A DNA stretch of 5,935 nt from Fibrobacteria bacterium GUT77. GTDB taxonomy: Bacteria; Fibrobacterota; Chitinivibrionia; Chitinivibrionales; Chitinispirillaceae. The stretch lies in contig LIUJ01000096.1 of assembly GCA_001462255.1 (NCBI GenBank), forward strand, positions 368 to 6,302, read 5' to 3'. The position numbers were made by a program, and so were the translations under genes. The notes under the pieces were generated by a model, which was given only the letters and a program-made list of their open reading frames with translations, was not told where the DNA came from and did no database searches. Numbering within the stretch: the stretch's first letter is position 1; each line of letters starts with the position of its first letter. Positions 4,865 to 5,935 of this stretch are shown in pieces.

Positions 4865-5935
4865 TTGGAACAGAATCGTGAAAACGCGCTCTACACCCGG
4901 ATCTCCGCCGCCGCCGTGTTCTTTATCTCGCTCGGCGTCTACACCGCCACCGTCGCCCCCACCGTCGCGTTTTGGGACTGCGGGGAGTACACCGCCGCCG
5001 GACACACGCTCGGAGTGCCGCACCCGCCGGGAAACCCGCTCTTCGTCCTCCTCATGCGCCTGTCGAGCATGTTCATGTCGTTCTTCCAAGACGTGGGATA
5101 CCGAATGAACATGGCCGTGGCCATCGCCAGCGCCCTCACCGCCACGGTGCTCTTCCTCGCCATAGTGGAGGCCGGTAAGCTCTTCATGGGCGAACCCGAT
5201 ACTATGTGGAAGCGCGTATGCCTATGCTCCGGTGGAATCGCGGGGGGGCTCTTCGCCGCCTTCGGGTACACCTTTTGGTTCAGCGCCGTGGAGACCTCCG
5301 TTTACAACATATCCATGCTCTTCATAGCCGTCTGCACGCTACTCATGCTCGTTTGGGCGCGTAGCAAGAGCGCCGACCGCGACAAACTCCTCGTCCTCGT
5401 GGCGTTCTTGGGTTTCCTCGGCATCGGGCTACACATGTTCACTATGATAATCTTCCCGCCCGCGTTCCTCTTTATGATACTGTGGGACGAGAAGAAACGC
5501 ACCGACTGGCGGCTATGGATCACGGGCATCTTAATGGCGGCGGTAATCTACAGCCTATCGGCGTTTATGGTGCTCGGCGGGTTCGTGCTGGTCGTTACGC
5601 TTATCATGTCGCTCACCTCGAAAGAACATCCGTACGAGTGGCGCTTCTGCTTCTTCCTAGCTTTCTTCGCCATAGTCGGCTACTCGGTGCATATAGCGAT
5701 CCCCATACGCGCCGGACTCGAACCCATGATAAACGAAAACCATCCGTCAACTTGGAACGCCTTCGTGGACTTCCTTGAGAGACGCCAATACGGATCAGAA
5801 AGCATGATTACGCGTATGTTTTGGCGACGCGGGCTTTGGTCAAACCAGTTCGGTATAGAGGAACACATGGGTTTCGGCGGCTTCCACCTAACGCAATTCT
5901 TCCGTTTGGGACCAAACGATACGGCGGAGTCTTTC
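4865..5935 (+). CDS. DUF2723 (GT117/TMEM260-like) polytopic membrane protein, 3' end cut by window
   Basis: The first 357 residues are present and the frame is still open at the window end. A short cytoplasmic tail is followed by a hydrophobic segment at about 13-32 and then a loop with the family signature: FWDCGEY at 36-42, with Asp38 and Glu41, and HPPG at 53-56. Further hydrophobic stretches lie at about 83-103, 120-140, 148-164, 175-206, 218-248 and 260-280. Other family-like elements are SAVETSVYN (140-148), His190 in GIGLHMF, and IPIRAG followed by INENHP and the QYG motif (279-310). DUF2723 proteins are classed as GT-C-fold glycosyltransferases; human TMEM260 is an O-mannosyltransferase, while bacterial acceptors are mostly unknown. 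Catalysis would be expected at the extracytoplasmic face using a lipid-linked sugar. The start is a TTG with a good AAAGGA site. The gene is divergent from the polyamine operon, and nothing shows a shared function. Confidence 0.85.
   Translation, partial: MEQNRENALYTRISAAAVFFISLGVYTATVAPTVAFWDCGEYTAAGHTLGVPHPPGNPLFVLLMRLSSMFMSFFQDVGYRMNMAVAIASALTATVLFLAIVEAGKLFMGEPDTMWKRVCLCSGGIAGGLFAAFGYTFWFSAVETSVYNISMLFIAVCTLLMLVWARSKSADRDKLLVLVAFLGFLGIGLHMFTMIIFPPAFLFMILWDEKKRTDWRLWITGILMAAVIYSLSAFMVLGGFVLVVTLIMSLTSKEHPYEWRFCFFLAFFAIVGYSVHIAIPIRAGLEPMINENHPSTWNAFVDFLERRQYGSESMITRMFWRRGLWSNQFGIEEHMGFGGFHLTQFFRLGPNDTAESF

Noticed and set aside
4860..5108. Low-complexity + strand frame rich in Pro, Ser and Arg overlapping the DUF2723 start
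   Set aside because: The composition is what C-rich codons of the real gene give when read out of frame.
1..5935. CRISPR array, tRNA, rRNA, insertion sequence or phage genes
   Set aside because: Looked for regular direct repeats, transposase motifs, terminal inverted repeats and tRNA-like sequence; none was seen. Short palindromes such as CAACGTTG at 4642-4649 are isolated.

Overview
The window holds six protein-coding genes, dense and with short gaps, in a genome of middling GC content. Three features point to a Gram-negative-type bacterium: a secreted protein that looks like an outer-membrane beta-barrel, an E. coli-type SpeD, and a membrane protein of the DUF2723/GT117 type. That last family is common in Bacteroidota, Gemmatimonadota, Elusimicrobiota, Fibrobacterota and related groups. 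I cannot fix the phylum from the sequence. A non-proteobacterial Gram-negative lineage is my weak preference.

Layout. Positions 1-1125 (+) encode a radical SAM protein with a C-terminal helix-hairpin-helix, of the putative DNA modification/repair family usually paired with a uracil-DNA-glycosylase-like protein. A promoter-like sequence overlaps its stop codon and precedes a small exported, probably outer-membrane, protein of unknown function (1197-1895, +). Converging on it from the other side is a tight three-gene unit on the minus strand. In order of transcription this is a response-regulator receiver fused to an RsbW-like ATPase/kinase domain (4574-3669), S-adenosylmethionine decarboxylase speD (3654-2872), and an aminopropyltransferase of the spermidine synthase family, speE (2867-1944). 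A 290-bp AT-rich intergenic region (4575-4864) carries divergent promoter candidates. It separates this operon from a TTG-started DUF2723 polytopic membrane protein (4865 onward, +) that runs off the end.

How it fits together. SpeD makes decarboxylated AdoMet and the SpeE-family enzyme transfers its aminopropyl group to a diamine, so the two form the last steps of polyamine synthesis. Putting a REC-kinase protein with no DNA-binding output first in this operon suggests that a phosphorelay or partner-switch signal is tied to polyamine production. That link is an inference from gene order. The C-terminal part of the SpeE protein departs from the canonical spermidine synthase pattern, so its product may not be spermidine. 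No new defence system, mobile element, CRISPR array or RNA gene was seen.
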